Assembly: GCA_028819845.1 (NCBI GenBank)
Contig: JAPPKS010000029.1
Span: 199,332-263,331, forward strand
Source: Candidatus Poribacteria bacterium
GTDB taxonomy: Bacteria > Poribacteria > WGA-4E > PCPOR2b
Direction: 5' to 3'
Length of the DNA: 64,000 nucleotides
Part shown: in pieces, positions 53,690 through 63,537 of the stretch
How positions within the stretch are numbered: position 1 is the stretch's first letter
Layout: the number at the start of each line of letters is the position of its first letter
Notes under the pieces: generated by a model
Seen by the model: only the letters and a program-made list of their open reading frames with translations
Told to the model about the DNA's origin: nothing
Database searches by the model: none
Program-made: the position numbers and the translations under genes

Positions 53690-54466
53690 AATGCGTCTCG
53701 CAAATCTGGATGTTGCCGCTTCGGCAACAGTTAAATCGTAATTGATTTTTTCGGAGTTGTTTCAATCGGGGAGGCGTCTGTGCGCGTCCGGTAGGGCCCT
53801 AAGTTGCGGCATGCGTGATTTATTTCAGCAGTTAATCGGCCCTGATTGATTCCACGAATCAAAATAATAACGCAGTATACATAGTTTATCAAGCCGAAAA
53901 TGCTGGCCAATCGTCTACGCAAAATCGACAGCTTTTTCCATAAAGTCGCGGCAATAGGTATTGCGAATTGTAGATGTGCTAGACCATGTTTACCAATAAA
54001 GAAAAAGCAACTTTTGTAAACCATTCAACATATCGTGTGAACCTGTTTGAAAATTCCTTTTATACAGTCCTAGCGGAGCAAAACGTATATATCACGCCGC
54101 CACCCTCCGTAGGCGTGGCATCTTTTCCTGCGTGCGTCACGACGTCCTGTAGGCGGGGCATCTTGCCCCGCACCATGCGGGAATATGGTATTTGGTGGGC
54201 TCAAACGACCGAATAGAATCAACTGTGCAAATAGCGAAAGCCATAGTGAATCCCGTGCGATAGAAGTTCCAACGAAAATTAGAAACTCAAAAGCCCAAGA
54301 ATGGTTTCGTCACCCATTATCCAAACAGGCTTTAAACCTTATCAGTAGAATTCAATCATTTTGTGGATTGGTTGAGATTCGATTCGGTTTGTGATAAAAT
54401 ACAGGGCGCAAATACGATTAAAGTCGCTTGGCGCCAAAATGCGGTACCAAGTTGGAAAATGCAGGC
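53690..54466. other. Intergenic with tandem hairpin repeats
   Basis: About 775 bases between divergent genes. It holds two copies of the GTAGGCGG repeat near 54.1 kb. A 97-codon minus-strand ORF (53731-54024) has one hydrophobic segment but no support as a gene. Confidence 0.5.
54109..54172. repeat. Two copies of the GTAGGCGG...CATCTTGCCCCGC repeat
   Basis: Units at 54109-54132 and 54149-54172 start 40 bases apart. The second contains a perfect GCGGGGC-ATCTT-GCCCCGC hairpin (54153-54171). The first is diverged (GTAGGCGTGGCATCTTTTCC). A third relative is at 23829-23850. Confidence 0.65.
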
Positions 54467-55417
54467 ATGACGGAGCAGCCAGAAAACGACACAATTACCG
54501 CTGTCGAAGGAATTAAAGTTGGTCACGTAACAGACCCAATCGCACGTACGGGTTGCACAGTTATTTTGTGCGAGTCCGGCGCTGTCGCGGGAGTAGATGT
54601 TCGCGGTTCTGCGCCGGGTACTAGGGAAACCGATGCAATCCGCCCGGGGAATTTGATTGAAAACGCTCACGCGGTGTTGCTCACCGGCGGCAGTGCGTTC
54701 GGCCTTGATGCGGCGGGAGGTGTGATGCAGTATCTTGCAGAACGCCGCATAGGATTTCCCGCCGGTCCGGTGCGCGTACCGATAGTTCCGGCCGCAGTGA
54801 TTTTTGATTTAGGAGTTGGTGATCCCGCTGCGTATCCGAATCGTGAGATGGGCTATCGCGCTTGTATGAACGCCGCCAGCGATTCGGTAAAGATGGGGCA
54901 ATTGGGCGCAGGTACTGGCGCAACAGTTGGTAAGATTCCAGGGTTTAAGCCATCAAATGGTGGCATTGGTTCTGCGTGCCGGGTACTCAAATCAGGGTTA
55001 ATTGTCGCCGCAATTGTCGTTGTCAACGCCTGGGGTAATATCGTCGACTCAACTTCCGGACGGATTGTGGCAGGAGCAAAAAATAAGGATACCGGCGAAT
55101 TTGTGGATTTGGTCGAACAATTATGTACTCAGGATAATGAGGTATGCCTTGCGAACCATGCACTAGGAACTAACACAACGGTCGGCGTCGTTGCGACGAA
55201 CGCCGCACTTAGTGCCGCAGAAGCGGCAAAGGTCGCACAGATGGCTCACGATGGCTTGGCGAGGGTGATTCGCCCGGTTCACACCATGTTCGACGGTGAT
55301 ACAGTCTTTGTGCTATCTCTGGCTACGAAGGAGGCGGCCGTAAACACCGTCGGAATCGTTGCTGTGGAAGTAGTGGTAGAGGCAATTTTGCGGGCAGTAA
55401 TTCCTGAAAGTGACTAA
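54467..55417 (+). CDS. P1 family peptidase (DmpA/NylC-like Ntn hydrolase)
   Basis: 316 residues from ATG 54467; a TTG at 54428 is less likely. GIKVGHVTDPIARTGCTVIL, AVLLTGGSAFGLDAAGGVMQYL, GAGTGATVGKIPG and GTNTTVGVVATNAALSAAEAAK are hallmarks of the S58 aminopeptidase/nylon-oligomer hydrolase group. These mature by self-cleavage before a Ser or Thr nucleophile; here the N236-T237 bond in GTNTTVG is the probable site. No signal peptide. Probably a cytoplasmic aminopeptidase or amidase. Confidence 0.9.
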   Translation: MTEQPENDTITAVEGIKVGHVTDPIARTGCTVILCESGAVAGVDVRGSAPGTRETDAIRPGNLIENAHAVLLTGGSAFGLDAAGGVMQYLAERRIGFPAGPVRVPIVPAAVIFDLGVGDPAAYPNREMGYRACMNAASDSVKMGQLGAGTGATVGKIPGFKPSNGGIGSACRVLKSGLIVAAIVVVNAWGNIVDSTSGRIVAGAKNKDTGEFVDLVEQLCTQDNEVCLANHALGTNTTVGVVATNAALSAAEAAKVAQMAHDGLARVIRPVHTMFDGDTVFVLSLATKEAAVNTVGIVAVEVVVEAILRAVIPESD

Positions 55418-55572
55418 ACTACGAAATGCTGCTGTAACCTATGATCAGCGTTTCGCGAGAGCGTGTAGAGAGGGATGTTATCCAATGAAATGCAAGCTCA
55501 CATGGATTCGACCTGCATCACGATGGAAATCGAAGCATCAAGCATTTGTTGTGTTTTTTTGATTTTATTAAT

Positions 55573-56070
55573 CTATGCTTCCTCAATGCTGATTGGTGAG
55601 TAGACTGAAACATCGGTTTTTAAGTTCCGTTTAGTCCGCAGAAAAGGAAGTTTGGATTTTAGTTGCCGAATTGCACCAGCGATGCCTTGGTAATCTTTTA
55701 GAATTTCGATGTGTTCAGCCTGGTTTTCAACCTGTTTGCTTAATTGCATTATAATCGCATCCGCACGCTTGCTTGATTCCTCGGATGCAGCTTGCATCTG
55801 CTCAATCAGAGCATCAGATTTTTTGATTCCGTCTTCACCTTGAGCGCGAAGTTGATCAAGTTCCGCGTAAAGATACTTGTTCTCTTGGGTCAACTGCTCA
55901 ATGCGGGCGTCCCTTACACAGATTAGGCTCTTTAAAGTAGTGATTTCTTTCTGGCGTGTGAATTCACCGGACGGTTCATTACTTGGAGTTTGCCGTGCAG
56001 TGTTTTCGCCTCTCATGAACGCCCTCGGAGGTTGAATTGACGTTTCTACGGACGAAATAAATGTCTCCAT
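55573..56070 (-). CDS. Coiled-coil protein of unknown function
   Basis: 165 residues. After a polar N-terminus, residues about 45-140 form a long amphipathic heptad-like region (IEQLTQENKYLYAELDQL; DAIIMQLSKQVENQAEHIEIL). The C-terminus is basic (KSKLPFLRTKRNLK). No signal peptide or membrane segment and no family recognised. The ATG follows AAAAAGGAGA at a good distance. Transcribed divergently from glnE. Confidence 0.75.
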   Translation of the reverse strand: METFISSVETSIQPPRAFMRGENTARQTPSNEPSGEFTRQKEITTLKSLICVRDARIEQLTQENKYLYAELDQLRAQGEDGIKKSDALIEQMQAASEESSKRADAIIMQLSKQVENQAEHIEILKDYQGIAGAIRQLKSKLPFLRTKRNLKTDVSVYSPISIEEA

Positions 56071-56334
56071 TTTATCTGTTCTCCTTTTTCACTCGATCAC
56101 GGTAGCGTTAAATCAAACCGATAGCAGTCCAGTACGCTGCGAGATTAAGCGCAGGCTGATATTTCGGTAGGCGATTTCGCTACAACCAAAACGTTATTGC
56201 AAATGATAGCGTTTCACCTTTTTCAATAAAACATGTTTTTGCTGTTGTCGCAATCAAGTCTACATAACGTACCCCGATAAGGGATTGAGATGGTTTAACT
56301 AACCGAAGTTGGAACCCTATAGGAGTACAAATCT

Positions 56335-59300
56335 ATGACATCAATTCTCAATCCAAAAGATTTGATTCTTGCGCATGATCTTGTGACGGATGACGTTGAA
56401 GATTTCCTCAAGATTTACGGTCTCCACGATCTTCCCCGCGCCAACCGTAATCTACACAGTCTGACAGGAGTATCGCCGGCGCGTGAAGCGTGTGCTGAGA
56501 TTATGGAAACTTTACTCGAATGCGTAGCAGATTCGGCTAATCCAGATTCTGCTTTGCACAATTTTGCACGGTTTGCCGATGCGGTATCCGATCCACTGCG
56601 GCTGTATCAGAATCTTCGTGACACGCCATTCTTGATTTCCATACTGGCGAAATCCTTTGGATCAAGCACCTATTTTTCAGATATCCTGATCCGCAATCCG
56701 GAGTATATTGATTGCCTCGTTGAGGACGGCAAAGTGGCACCTCGCAAGCCGCGAGAAGTTATGGACAGCGAATTATCTCAATATATGCGGCCGGTCGATT
56801 CCGTCGAACAAAAATTGGATGCGCTCCGGCGTTACAAACGGAAGGAGAGTTTACGCATTGGCGTCCGAGATCTCATCGGCGCCGCAGATTTGGAAACAAC
56901 TACCTTAGAGTTATCCAATCTGGCGGAAGCTGCGCTTCAGAAGTGCTGTGAAATTGGTGAGCATGAACTCACATCAAGATTTGGAACGCCGCAAGCTGAA
57001 GTGCACAACGGCGAGAAAAATGGGAGCACATTTGCCGTAATAGGAATGGGAAAATTTGGCGGCCGCGAATTAAATTTTAGCTCGGATATTGATGTGATGT
57101 TCGTTTATTCGAGAGACGGAACGACGAATCAGGGCGTTGAGAACCGCCAATACTTCAATAAACTATCCGAGTTCATCATTAACGGGCTTAGCGAGATTAC
57201 AGGGGAAGGGTATGTCTTTCGTGTTGACGCCCGCCTGCGGCCCGAAAGCAGTGCAGGAAGCATAGCGCGCTCCATAGATAGTTACGAAGCGTACTACGAG
57301 GGTTGGGGGGAAATTTGGGAACGCCAAGCGTTAATCAAGGCGCGTCCCGTAGCTGGAGATCTCCAACTCGGTAGACATTTCATTGACACCATTCAGCCGT
57401 TCGTATATCAACGATATCTTGATGAGTTTTCGATTGCTGAAATCAAGATGGATATACGGCAGACGAAATCGAGAATTGAGGATCGTATTCGTGAAAAAGG
57501 CTCGTTTGTGAATAACCACGTTAAACTCGGCATCGGCTGCATTCGCGATATCGAGTTCACGATTCAGTGTATGCAACTCATTTATGGCGGTCCAATTCCT
57601 GCCTTGCGGAACTGTAACTCGCTACAGACGATAGACCTCCTTCATCAACATAAATTTCTGAGCCCCAGGAATCGCGATGTTTTCGCGGACGCGTACCGGT
57701 TTTTGCGAATGGTCGAACATCGCCTCCAGATGGAAGCTGACCAGCAGCGGTATTCCCTTCCTTCGAAGACATCAGAGCTGGTTAAACTCGCTAGGTCCGC
57801 GGGGTATAGAGATACGAAATCTGTCTTGGCTTTGGAGGCGTTCCATGCCGATTATCGCCAGCACACGCACGCCGTGCGCTTAATCTTCGAAAAAATCTTG
57901 GAAATTCCTGTGCCGGATGGAGGAATAGATTTGGCATCTCTGTTCACCACAACGGATACCGGGGTGGTCCGCGAAATTTTGAATCCTTATGGATTTGCGG
58001 ATCCTCATGAAGCGCGAAGGCGATTAAAGACTATGGCGGAAGGATCTGATGGCGTGCGATTTTCGCCCACTGTGCGGCGGTTATTTGTCCAACTCGCGCC
58101 CGTCCTGTTACATTTTCTCGCCGAATCTCCGGATCCGGACATGGCAATCCGATACATTGACGTTTTTACGAGCAAAGTCGGAGCGCGCGCCTCATATTAC
58201 ACCCTGTTTCGTGACAATCCTTCGATTATTGAGATGCTGACGAAGATATGCGGCACCAGCCGGTTTTTGGCTGAATTGCTCATTGAGCACCCGGAGTCGT
58301 TCGATGTGTTGACCGTGTCCGCGGTCATGGCACGTCCCAAGACATTAGCCGAAAAGCAGCAAGAAACGCTTGAGATGGTCGCTAATACTACGCCCGATCG
58401 CATATTCGATAGACTGCGGCAATATAAAAACAGCGAAATCTTGCGTATCGGAATGCGTAGTATCCTTGCGCAAGCTGAACTTGAATCCGAGGATTGGGAC
58501 GAGAAGCCTAGCATCAAAGCCGATTTGTGGACGACAACCGCTGAACTCTCCGATCTCGCCGAGGCAACGCTTAAAGCGATGTATGCTCACGTCAAGGATA
58601 TTTTCAGTGCGGAACACGGAAGACCCATGGTGGACGATGGGAGTGAAGCCACCCTTACCATTATTGGAATGGGAAAATTCGGCGGCGGCGAATTAAACTT
58701 CAGCTCGGATTTGGACGTTATGTTAGTTTATTCAGCCGACGGTAAGACTACCAAAGGGGCAACCAATGCTGACTATTTCAGCGATTTTGGCTTGGCGTTA
58801 GTCAACCGGTTGAAAGGAAGCACCGGAAGTGGATCCATCTACGAACTCGATTTACGGTTGCGTCCGTTTGGCAACGGCGGGGCGATTGCCATGCCGTTAG
58901 CCGCATACCAAAACTACTACAACAAAAATGCCGAAACCTGGGAACGCCAAGCCTTAACCCGCGCCCGCCCGGTCGCAGGCGATATGGAACTGGGCGAACG
59001 GTTCATCGCCCAAGCGCACGCTTTCGCTTATCGCCATCCGTTGACCCCTGATGAAATTACTCAGATTGCGCATACCCGGAAACGAAAAGAGGCGCAAGCT
59101 ACCCGCCCCGCTGCAACACGGCGGCGAAGGAGGAGTCGGACGAAAGATGTGAAAGCCGGCTACGGCGGACTTGTCGATATTGAGTTTGCCGTGCAGATAA
59201 TCCAGTTAATTCATGGCACGGATTCGCCGCAGGTGAGGGTGCAGCACACGGTGGAAGCCATTAAGCAGTTACATGAAATCAACGCATTGTCAAAAATACA

Positions 59301-59541
59301 AAAAACTCAACTACTTGAAGCTTACGGATTTCTCAGACGCGTGGAAAACAGCCTTAGAATCGTCCATGATCGACCGCTGGATGCGCTGCCCGATAAAGCT
59401 GCGGAGTTGGAGAAACTCGCCAGACGGCTCGGTTACATCGATCAGAATGGGGAAGAGTCAAACCGGTTTTTAAAAGACTATCACGAATGTACAGAGCGCA
59501 CACGCAAGCTGTTTCATGAACTGCTAGGCTTTCAAAATTGA
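56335..59541 (+). CDS. glnE: Glutamine synthetase adenylyltransferase/deadenylylase family protein
   Basis: 1068 residues with two nucleotidyltransferase halves. The first has GMGKFGGRELNFSSDIDVMFVY (about 238-259), the second GMGKFGGGELNFSSDLDVMLVY (about 778-799), each with the G-x11-DxD type site and a downstream helical domain. This is the GlnE layout, in which one half adenylylates and the other deadenylylates glutamine synthetase in response to nitrogen status. It is somewhat longer than the Escherichia coli enzyme. A basic insert (KRKEAQATRPAATRRRRRS) near 920 is unusual. AGGAG precedes the ATG. No glnA or glnB is adjacent. Confidence 0.92.
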   Translation: MTSILNPKDLILAHDLVTDDVEDFLKIYGLHDLPRANRNLHSLTGVSPAREACAEIMETLLECVADSANPDSALHNFARFADAVSDPLRLYQNLRDTPFLISILAKSFGSSTYFSDILIRNPEYIDCLVEDGKVAPRKPREVMDSELSQYMRPVDSVEQKLDALRRYKRKESLRIGVRDLIGAADLETTTLELSNLAEAALQKCCEIGEHELTSRFGTPQAEVHNGEKNGSTFAVIGMGKFGGRELNFSSDIDVMFVYSRDGTTNQGVENRQYFNKLSEFIINGLSEITGEGYVFRVDARLRPESSAGSIARSIDSYEAYYEGWGEIWERQALIKARPVAGDLQLGRHFIDTIQPFVYQRYLDEFSIAEIKMDIRQTKSRIEDRIREKGSFVNNHVKLGIGCIRDIEFTIQCMQLIYGGPIPALRNCNSLQTIDLLHQHKFLSPRNRDVFADAYRFLRMVEHRLQMEADQQRYSLPSKTSELVKLARSAGYRDTKSVLALEAFHADYRQHTHAVRLIFEKILEIPVPDGGIDLASLFTTTDTGVVREILNPYGFADPHEARRRLKTMAEGSDGVRFSPTVRRLFVQLAPVLLHFLAESPDPDMAIRYIDVFTSKVGARASYYTLFRDNPSIIEMLTKICGTSRFLAELLIEHPESFDVLTVSAVMARPKTLAEKQQETLEMVANTTPDRIFDRLRQYKNSEILRIGMRSILAQAELESEDWDEKPSIKADLWTTTAELSDLAEATLKAMYAHVKDIFSAEHGRPMVDDGSEATLTIIGMGKFGGGELNFSSDLDVMLVYSADGKTTKGATNADYFSDFGLALVNRLKGSTGSGSIYELDLRLRPFGNGGAIAMPLAAYQNYYNKNAETWERQALTRARPVAGDMELGERFIAQAHAFAYRHPLTPDEITQIAHTRKRKEAQATRPAATRRRRRSRTKDVKAGYGGLVDIEFAVQIIQLIHGTDSPQVRVQHTVEAIKQLHEINALSKIQKTQLLEAYGFLRRVENSLRIVHDRPLDALPDKAAELEKLARRLGYIDQNGEESNRFLKDYHECTERTRKLFHELLGFQN

Positions 59542-59799
59542 AGGATTTTGAAACCAAATCGCAATACCGTGTGCGCCGGAGAAAATTCAGATCCTGAATC
59601 GTAGTTTAGTGCCCTAGGCATGGCGGTATGGCTTGCCTAATTCCTGTGAATTACTAATAATTTTTATAGTATTTTACCGGCATACGGCGGCAATCTCATC
59701 TGTAAAATCCGCACGGATAACCCCGGAATTAATCGGAAAACCAACCTGCATTTTGTGCTTGTACCTGAGTGTGCATCGGTCTCTGTTGGGAGATAAGAC

Positions 59800-60861
59800 A
59801 TGTCTGAAAAATATCGCCTCGGAATAATTGGCTGCGGTAGTATCGCCAATTTGCACGCCGACAGTTTCCGGAACGTGGACGAGATTGATGTCGTCGCAAT
59901 CTCTGACCCGGTGGACGAAGCGCGCAATGAATTTGGCGAACGCCACAATATCGCGAACCGGTATCATGAAGCCCGAGAAATGCTCGACAAAGAAAATTTG
60001 CGTATTGTTATCATTACGACTTGGCCCAAGCTGCACGCACCCATGACTGCAGCCGCATGTGCGCGGAAACCGTACGCCGTAATTTGCGAGAAGCCCATGG
60101 CAGCGACGCTCGGCGAATGCGATGAAATGTTGACCGTCGCTTCACGCTACAATGTAAAATTGGCGGTTGGCCACCAGCGGCGGTTCGTTTCAACCTGGAC
60201 AACGGCTCGCGGGCTAATCGCCAGCGGAACAATTGGTGAACCGCGGCAGATTGTCTGCAGAGGTGGTCAGGGGTTGCTGAACGACTGCTCTCACCTGATT
60301 GATATGATGCGGTACGTACTTGGCGATCCCAACGCGTCGTGGGTTATCGGAAACGTCGAACGCAAAACCGAACGGTATGAGCGCGATATACCGATTGAAG
60401 ATCGAAGCGCAGGGATAATTGGATTTGACAATGGCTGCGTCGGTTTATTGCTTCAGGAGATCGCTGGTCCCAACGAGTACGGCGGCTTAATCTACGGGTC
60501 AGAGGGAATGATTGATCTGACTGAGTCGCGGGTGCGCGTGCTCAACAGCCGGTCCGCGGAGTGGGAGGAGCGTCAGGCGGATGACGGAAATCCATGGGAG
60601 GCGCAAATTCGGGAGTTAATCTCATGGATTGAAGAGGGCACAGAGCATCGCGGCAATGCAAAACACGGACGTGCAGCCATTGAAATCATCATGGCGATTT
60701 ACGAATCTGCGCGGATGCACGAGGTAGTGCAGATGCCCGTCCGAACGCTCTGTTCACCGCTAGAATTGATGATTGAAAGTGGTGAACTACCAGTTGAACG
60801 CCCTGGGCGGTACGATATACGCGCATTTCTGCTTCGTGGGGAGGAGAGGAAATCTTCGTAA
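59800..60861 (+). CDS. Gfo/Idh/MocA family oxidoreductase
   Basis: 353 residues. The N-terminal Rossmann fold has GIIGCGSIANLHADSF. CEKPMAAT (about 96-103) is the conserved EKP catalytic motif, and DCSHLIDMMRYVLGDP carries the second catalytic helix with its DxxxH-type residues. The C-terminal substrate domain follows. The enzyme probably oxidises or epimerises a sugar or inositol derivative with NAD(P). Located upstream of uppP on the same strand. Confidence 0.9.
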   Translation: MSEKYRLGIIGCGSIANLHADSFRNVDEIDVVAISDPVDEARNEFGERHNIANRYHEAREMLDKENLRIVIITTWPKLHAPMTAAACARKPYAVICEKPMAATLGECDEMLTVASRYNVKLAVGHQRRFVSTWTTARGLIASGTIGEPRQIVCRGGQGLLNDCSHLIDMMRYVLGDPNASWVIGNVERKTERYERDIPIEDRSAGIIGFDNGCVGLLLQEIAGPNEYGGLIYGSEGMIDLTESRVRVLNSRSAEWEERQADDGNPWEAQIRELISWIEEGTEHRGNAKHGRAAIEIIMAIYESARMHEVVQMPVRTLCSPLELMIESGELPVERPGRYDIRAFLLRGEERKSS

Positions 60862-60946
60862 GGCAACGGCACCGGTGGTGGCTGATTCCGATTACAGAGA
60901 TTCATGGTGTATGCGTGAAAGCCAAACGTTCAAAAAAGGGCGTTGA

Positions 60947-61765
60947 ATGACCATTATTGATGCAATTTTGCTTGGCGTACTGCAAGGGTTGACCGAATTT
61001 TTGCCCGTAAGCAGTTCTGGGCATTTGGTGTTGATGCAGCATTTTCTCGGTATGGAGGAGCCGCAGGTCTTATTTGACGTGATGCTTCACCTGGGGACGC
61101 TCGGTGCCGTCGTGGTTGTGTATCGCCAATCGATTTGGTCGCTGGCACTTACTAGTATTTCTACTTCTGTAGACCGTAATTTCTACCGGCACCCAATTGG
61201 CGCAGTCAAAAGCAACATGAACCTCAAACTAGTCTGGCTTATCCTGGTCGGCTCGATACCAACTGGATTGATCGCCATTGCATTTAAAGATCAGTTCGAA
61301 GCGCTGTTTACAAAACCCGGGACTGTAGCCGCCATGCTAATCGTTACCGGCCTGATGCTGCAACTACCGCGTGTGCGTAGAGACAAGGCTAACGCCAATC
61401 TTCCGCTGCGGACCTGGCATACACCGCTCATCGGCATTGCTCAAGGATTCGCCGTTGCGCCGGGTATTTCCAGATCGGGGTCAACAATTTCCGTTTCTTT
61501 GATGCTAGGAATCTCTCCTCAGCTTGCAGCGCAGTATTCTTTTCTTCTTGCCATCCCCGCGATACTAGGCGCACTTGTTCTCAAGCTTAAGGACATAGCT
61601 GAAGTCACGCCCGCCGCCGCTATCGTCGGTACGCTGACTGCGTTTGTTGCGGGTTACATCGCTTTGCGCATCTTGCTTGCCATGCTAAATCGGGGAAAGT
61701 TTTACGTGTTTTCCTACTACTGCTTTGCGCTAGGCGGCGCAGTTCTCATTAAGATGGCGTGGTAA
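60947..61765 (+). CDS. uppP: Undecaprenyl-diphosphatase
   Basis: 272 residues. UppP (BacA) removes a phosphate from undecaprenyl pyrophosphate to recycle the lipid carrier for peptidoglycan and O-antigen. The signature GVLQGLTEFLPVSSSGHL at the N-terminus and GIAQGFAVAPGISRSGSTI midway are both present. About eight hydrophobic helices. It converges with ychF. Confidence 0.96.
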   Translation: MTIIDAILLGVLQGLTEFLPVSSSGHLVLMQHFLGMEEPQVLFDVMLHLGTLGAVVVVYRQSIWSLALTSISTSVDRNFYRHPIGAVKSNMNLKLVWLILVGSIPTGLIAIAFKDQFEALFTKPGTVAAMLIVTGLMLQLPRVRRDKANANLPLRTWHTPLIGIAQGFAVAPGISRSGSTISVSLMLGISPQLAAQYSFLLAIPAILGALVLKLKDIAEVTPAAAIVGTLTAFVAGYIALRILLAMLNRGKFYVFSYYCFALGGAVLIKMAW

Positions 61766-61813
61766 GTTGTAGTCGCTGGCGTATCGTGGCGGTGCCTCGA
61801 ATTTCCGCCATAT

Positions 61814-62902
61814 TTACACATTAAACCGAATTGTTAACACCTCTCCATCCTGGACGACGTAATCTCTCCCTTCCAGCCGCAGTAATCCAAGTGCCTTGGC
61901 TTTCGCCATATTCCCGCCGTGCACGAGCTTTTTCCAGTGGATTGTCTCCGCGCGGATGAAACCGCGCGCCATATCGGTGTGGATAGTGGCGGCGGCATCT
62001 ACTGCCGTATGACCTTGCCTAAGCGTCCAAGCCCGCAAATCCTTGGAGACGACAGTGAAAAAGGTAATCAACCCTAACAAGCGGTATGATGCCTGAATTA
62101 CTCGATTCAACGCGGATTCTTCTAAACCCATTTCAGCCAGAAAAATCCGTGCATCTTCCGCTTCCAACTGTGCGATTTCCATCTCGAGTTTTGCGGAAAT
62201 CGTGGTAAACTCAGTCTGGGTTTTGTCTCCATATTCTGCAAACCTGCCGTGTATCTGTTCTGCTTCATCCAATTGGTTTTCCCCGATATTTAAAATTACC
62301 AAAATCGGTTTCTGTGTCAAAAATCCGTATCCACGAATCATCTGTTTTTTTTCAGGCGTGATGTCAATCTCTCTAAGAGGGATGCCGCTCTCCAGCTCCG
62401 CCTTGCACTGTTCCAACACGCTGTGCTCATTTTCAAGGACTGGAGACTTTTTGGCGCGCAGTTCGCGGTTTAACCGCTCCAATCTTTTGTCGATAATGTG
62501 TAAGTCAGCAAGTGTTAGCTCTAAATCTAAAGTTTCAATGTCTCGCTTCGGATCAACGTTGCCATCGGTGTGCGGTACGGAATCATCTTCAAATACGCGC
62601 ACAATATGCGCGAGCGCATCGGCTTGACGAAGATCGGCAATGACCTCCGTTCCCAATCCATTCCGCTCAATTTCACCTTTGGAAAACCCGGCAACGTCGA
62701 CATAATCAATTCGCACTGGCGTTATCTGCTTCGGGTTAAATAGTTCAGCCAGCGAATTCAAGCGCTCGTCGGGCACGGTAACCGCGCTGATGTTTGATTG
62801 CTTTTTCCCAGTATAGGTTCCTGTCTCCGCCCCGGATTGTGTCAGTGCATTGAAAATAGATGTCTTTCCAACATAGGGTAGACCTACGATGCCAATTTTC
62901 AT
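61814..62902 (-). CDS. ychF: Redox-regulated ATPase YchF
   Basis: 362 residues from ATG 62902, with GGAG six bases upstream; an 11-codon upstream extension (to 62935) is unlikely. P-loop GLPYVGKTSIF; the G4 motif reads NIGE, as in YchF, where this change gives ATP rather than GTP preference. A coiled-coil insert lies between G4 and G3 regions. The C-terminal TGS domain is RAWTLRQGHTAVDAAATIHTDMARGF, and KALGLLRLEGRDYVVQDGE ends the protein. Broadly conserved, ribosome-associated. Confidence 0.96.
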   Translation of the reverse strand: MKIGIVGLPYVGKTSIFNALTQSGAETGTYTGKKQSNISAVTVPDERLNSLAELFNPKQITPVRIDYVDVAGFSKGEIERNGLGTEVIADLRQADALAHIVRVFEDDSVPHTDGNVDPKRDIETLDLELTLADLHIIDKRLERLNRELRAKKSPVLENEHSVLEQCKAELESGIPLREIDITPEKKQMIRGYGFLTQKPILVILNIGENQLDEAEQIHGRFAEYGDKTQTEFTTISAKLEMEIAQLEAEDARIFLAEMGLEESALNRVIQASYRLLGLITFFTVVSKDLRAWTLRQGHTAVDAAATIHTDMARGFIRAETIHWKKLVHGGNMAKAKALGLLRLEGRDYVVQDGEVLTIRFNV

Positions 62903-63142
62903 TGATTTCTCCAGCCGAAAATGTGCCACTAGCATAACACCTTGAAATAGATTGCGTCAACGGGATTTGTCTGAATAACACATGCGATAATGAACGGTGT
63001 AAAGGCTGTTCCCGTCGTTGCTCAAAGCGGAATATTGATCATCCGAATGCGTTGGATCGCGCCGTTTTACGGTCGGCATCCTCCGGTAACAAGTTATCGG
63101 GTTTCAGATTGTAAAGATTGTGCCGACGCGCCGAAAAAGTCC

Positions 63143-63172
63143 TTGACATCCGATTCTTTCCTTTGTTATCAT
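63143..63172 (+). promoter_or_regulatory. Promoter of tRNA-Phe/tRNA-Thr
   Basis: TTGACA (63143-63148) and TATCAT (63167-63172) are 18 bases apart, and the -10 box ends 17 bases before the tRNA. Confidence 0.75.
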
Positions 63173-63189
63173 TCTAGCCTAGTTAATCC

Positions 63190-63262
63190 GCCGAGGTAGC
63201 TCAGTTGGTAGAGCAGTGGACTGAAAATCCATGTGTCGGCAGTTCGATTCTGCCCTTCGGCA
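63190..63262 (+). tRNA. tRNA-Phe (anticodon GAA)
   Basis: The cloverleaf folds with acceptor GCCGAGG/CTTCGGC (one G-U pair), T-arm GGCAG/CTGCC, and anticodon loop CTGAAAA with GAA. The 3' CCA is not encoded (A73 is followed by CTT). Confidence 0.96.
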
Positions 63263-63275
63263 CTTGAAATCTCTA

Positions 63276-63301
63276 CAGCCCCATCATGCATGATGGGGCT
63301 G
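63276..63301. repeat. Perfect 26-base palindrome between tRNA genes
   Basis: CAGCCCCATCATG and its exact reverse complement adjoin directly with no loop. It folds a strong hairpin, but no T-run follows on either strand. Confidence 0.8.
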
Positions 63302-63314
63302 CATTCTATCGTAA

Positions 63315-63387
63315 GCCGGTGTAGCTCAGTGGTCAGAGCAACTGATTCGTAATCAGTAGGTCGGAGGTTCAAATCCCCTCACCGGCT
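63315..63387 (+). tRNA. tRNA-Thr (anticodon CGT)
   Basis: Acceptor GCCGGTG/CACCGGC and anticodon stem ACTGA/TCAGT are perfect; the loop TTCGTAA gives anticodon CGT. The T-stem GGAGG/CCCCT contains one A-C mismatch and one G-T pair. CCA is not encoded. Probably co-transcribed with tRNA-Phe, 52 bases upstream. Confidence 0.93.
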
Positions 63388-63537
63388 TTCCCAATAACAT
63401 CCTTCCAAAGCCGCGTTGAAATCCATTTTCTAATTTATCTCTTCAATCCAACCAAGGCATTCATTTATTCGTATATTTGCCTTTCGGCGCCCCTAAACCT
63501 TTTACAACTTGACACGTCTACAACCGAAGGATTGTTC

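Noticed and set aside
53731-54024. 97-codon minus-strand ORF with one hydrophobic stretch upstream of the acetate kinase gene
   Set aside because: No ribosome binding site or recognised family; the rest reads like untranslated sequence.
63509-63514. TTGACA upstream of the ECF sigma factor gene
   Set aside because: Only 23 bases separate it from the ATG, with no -10 box, so it cannot drive that gene as a normal promoter.
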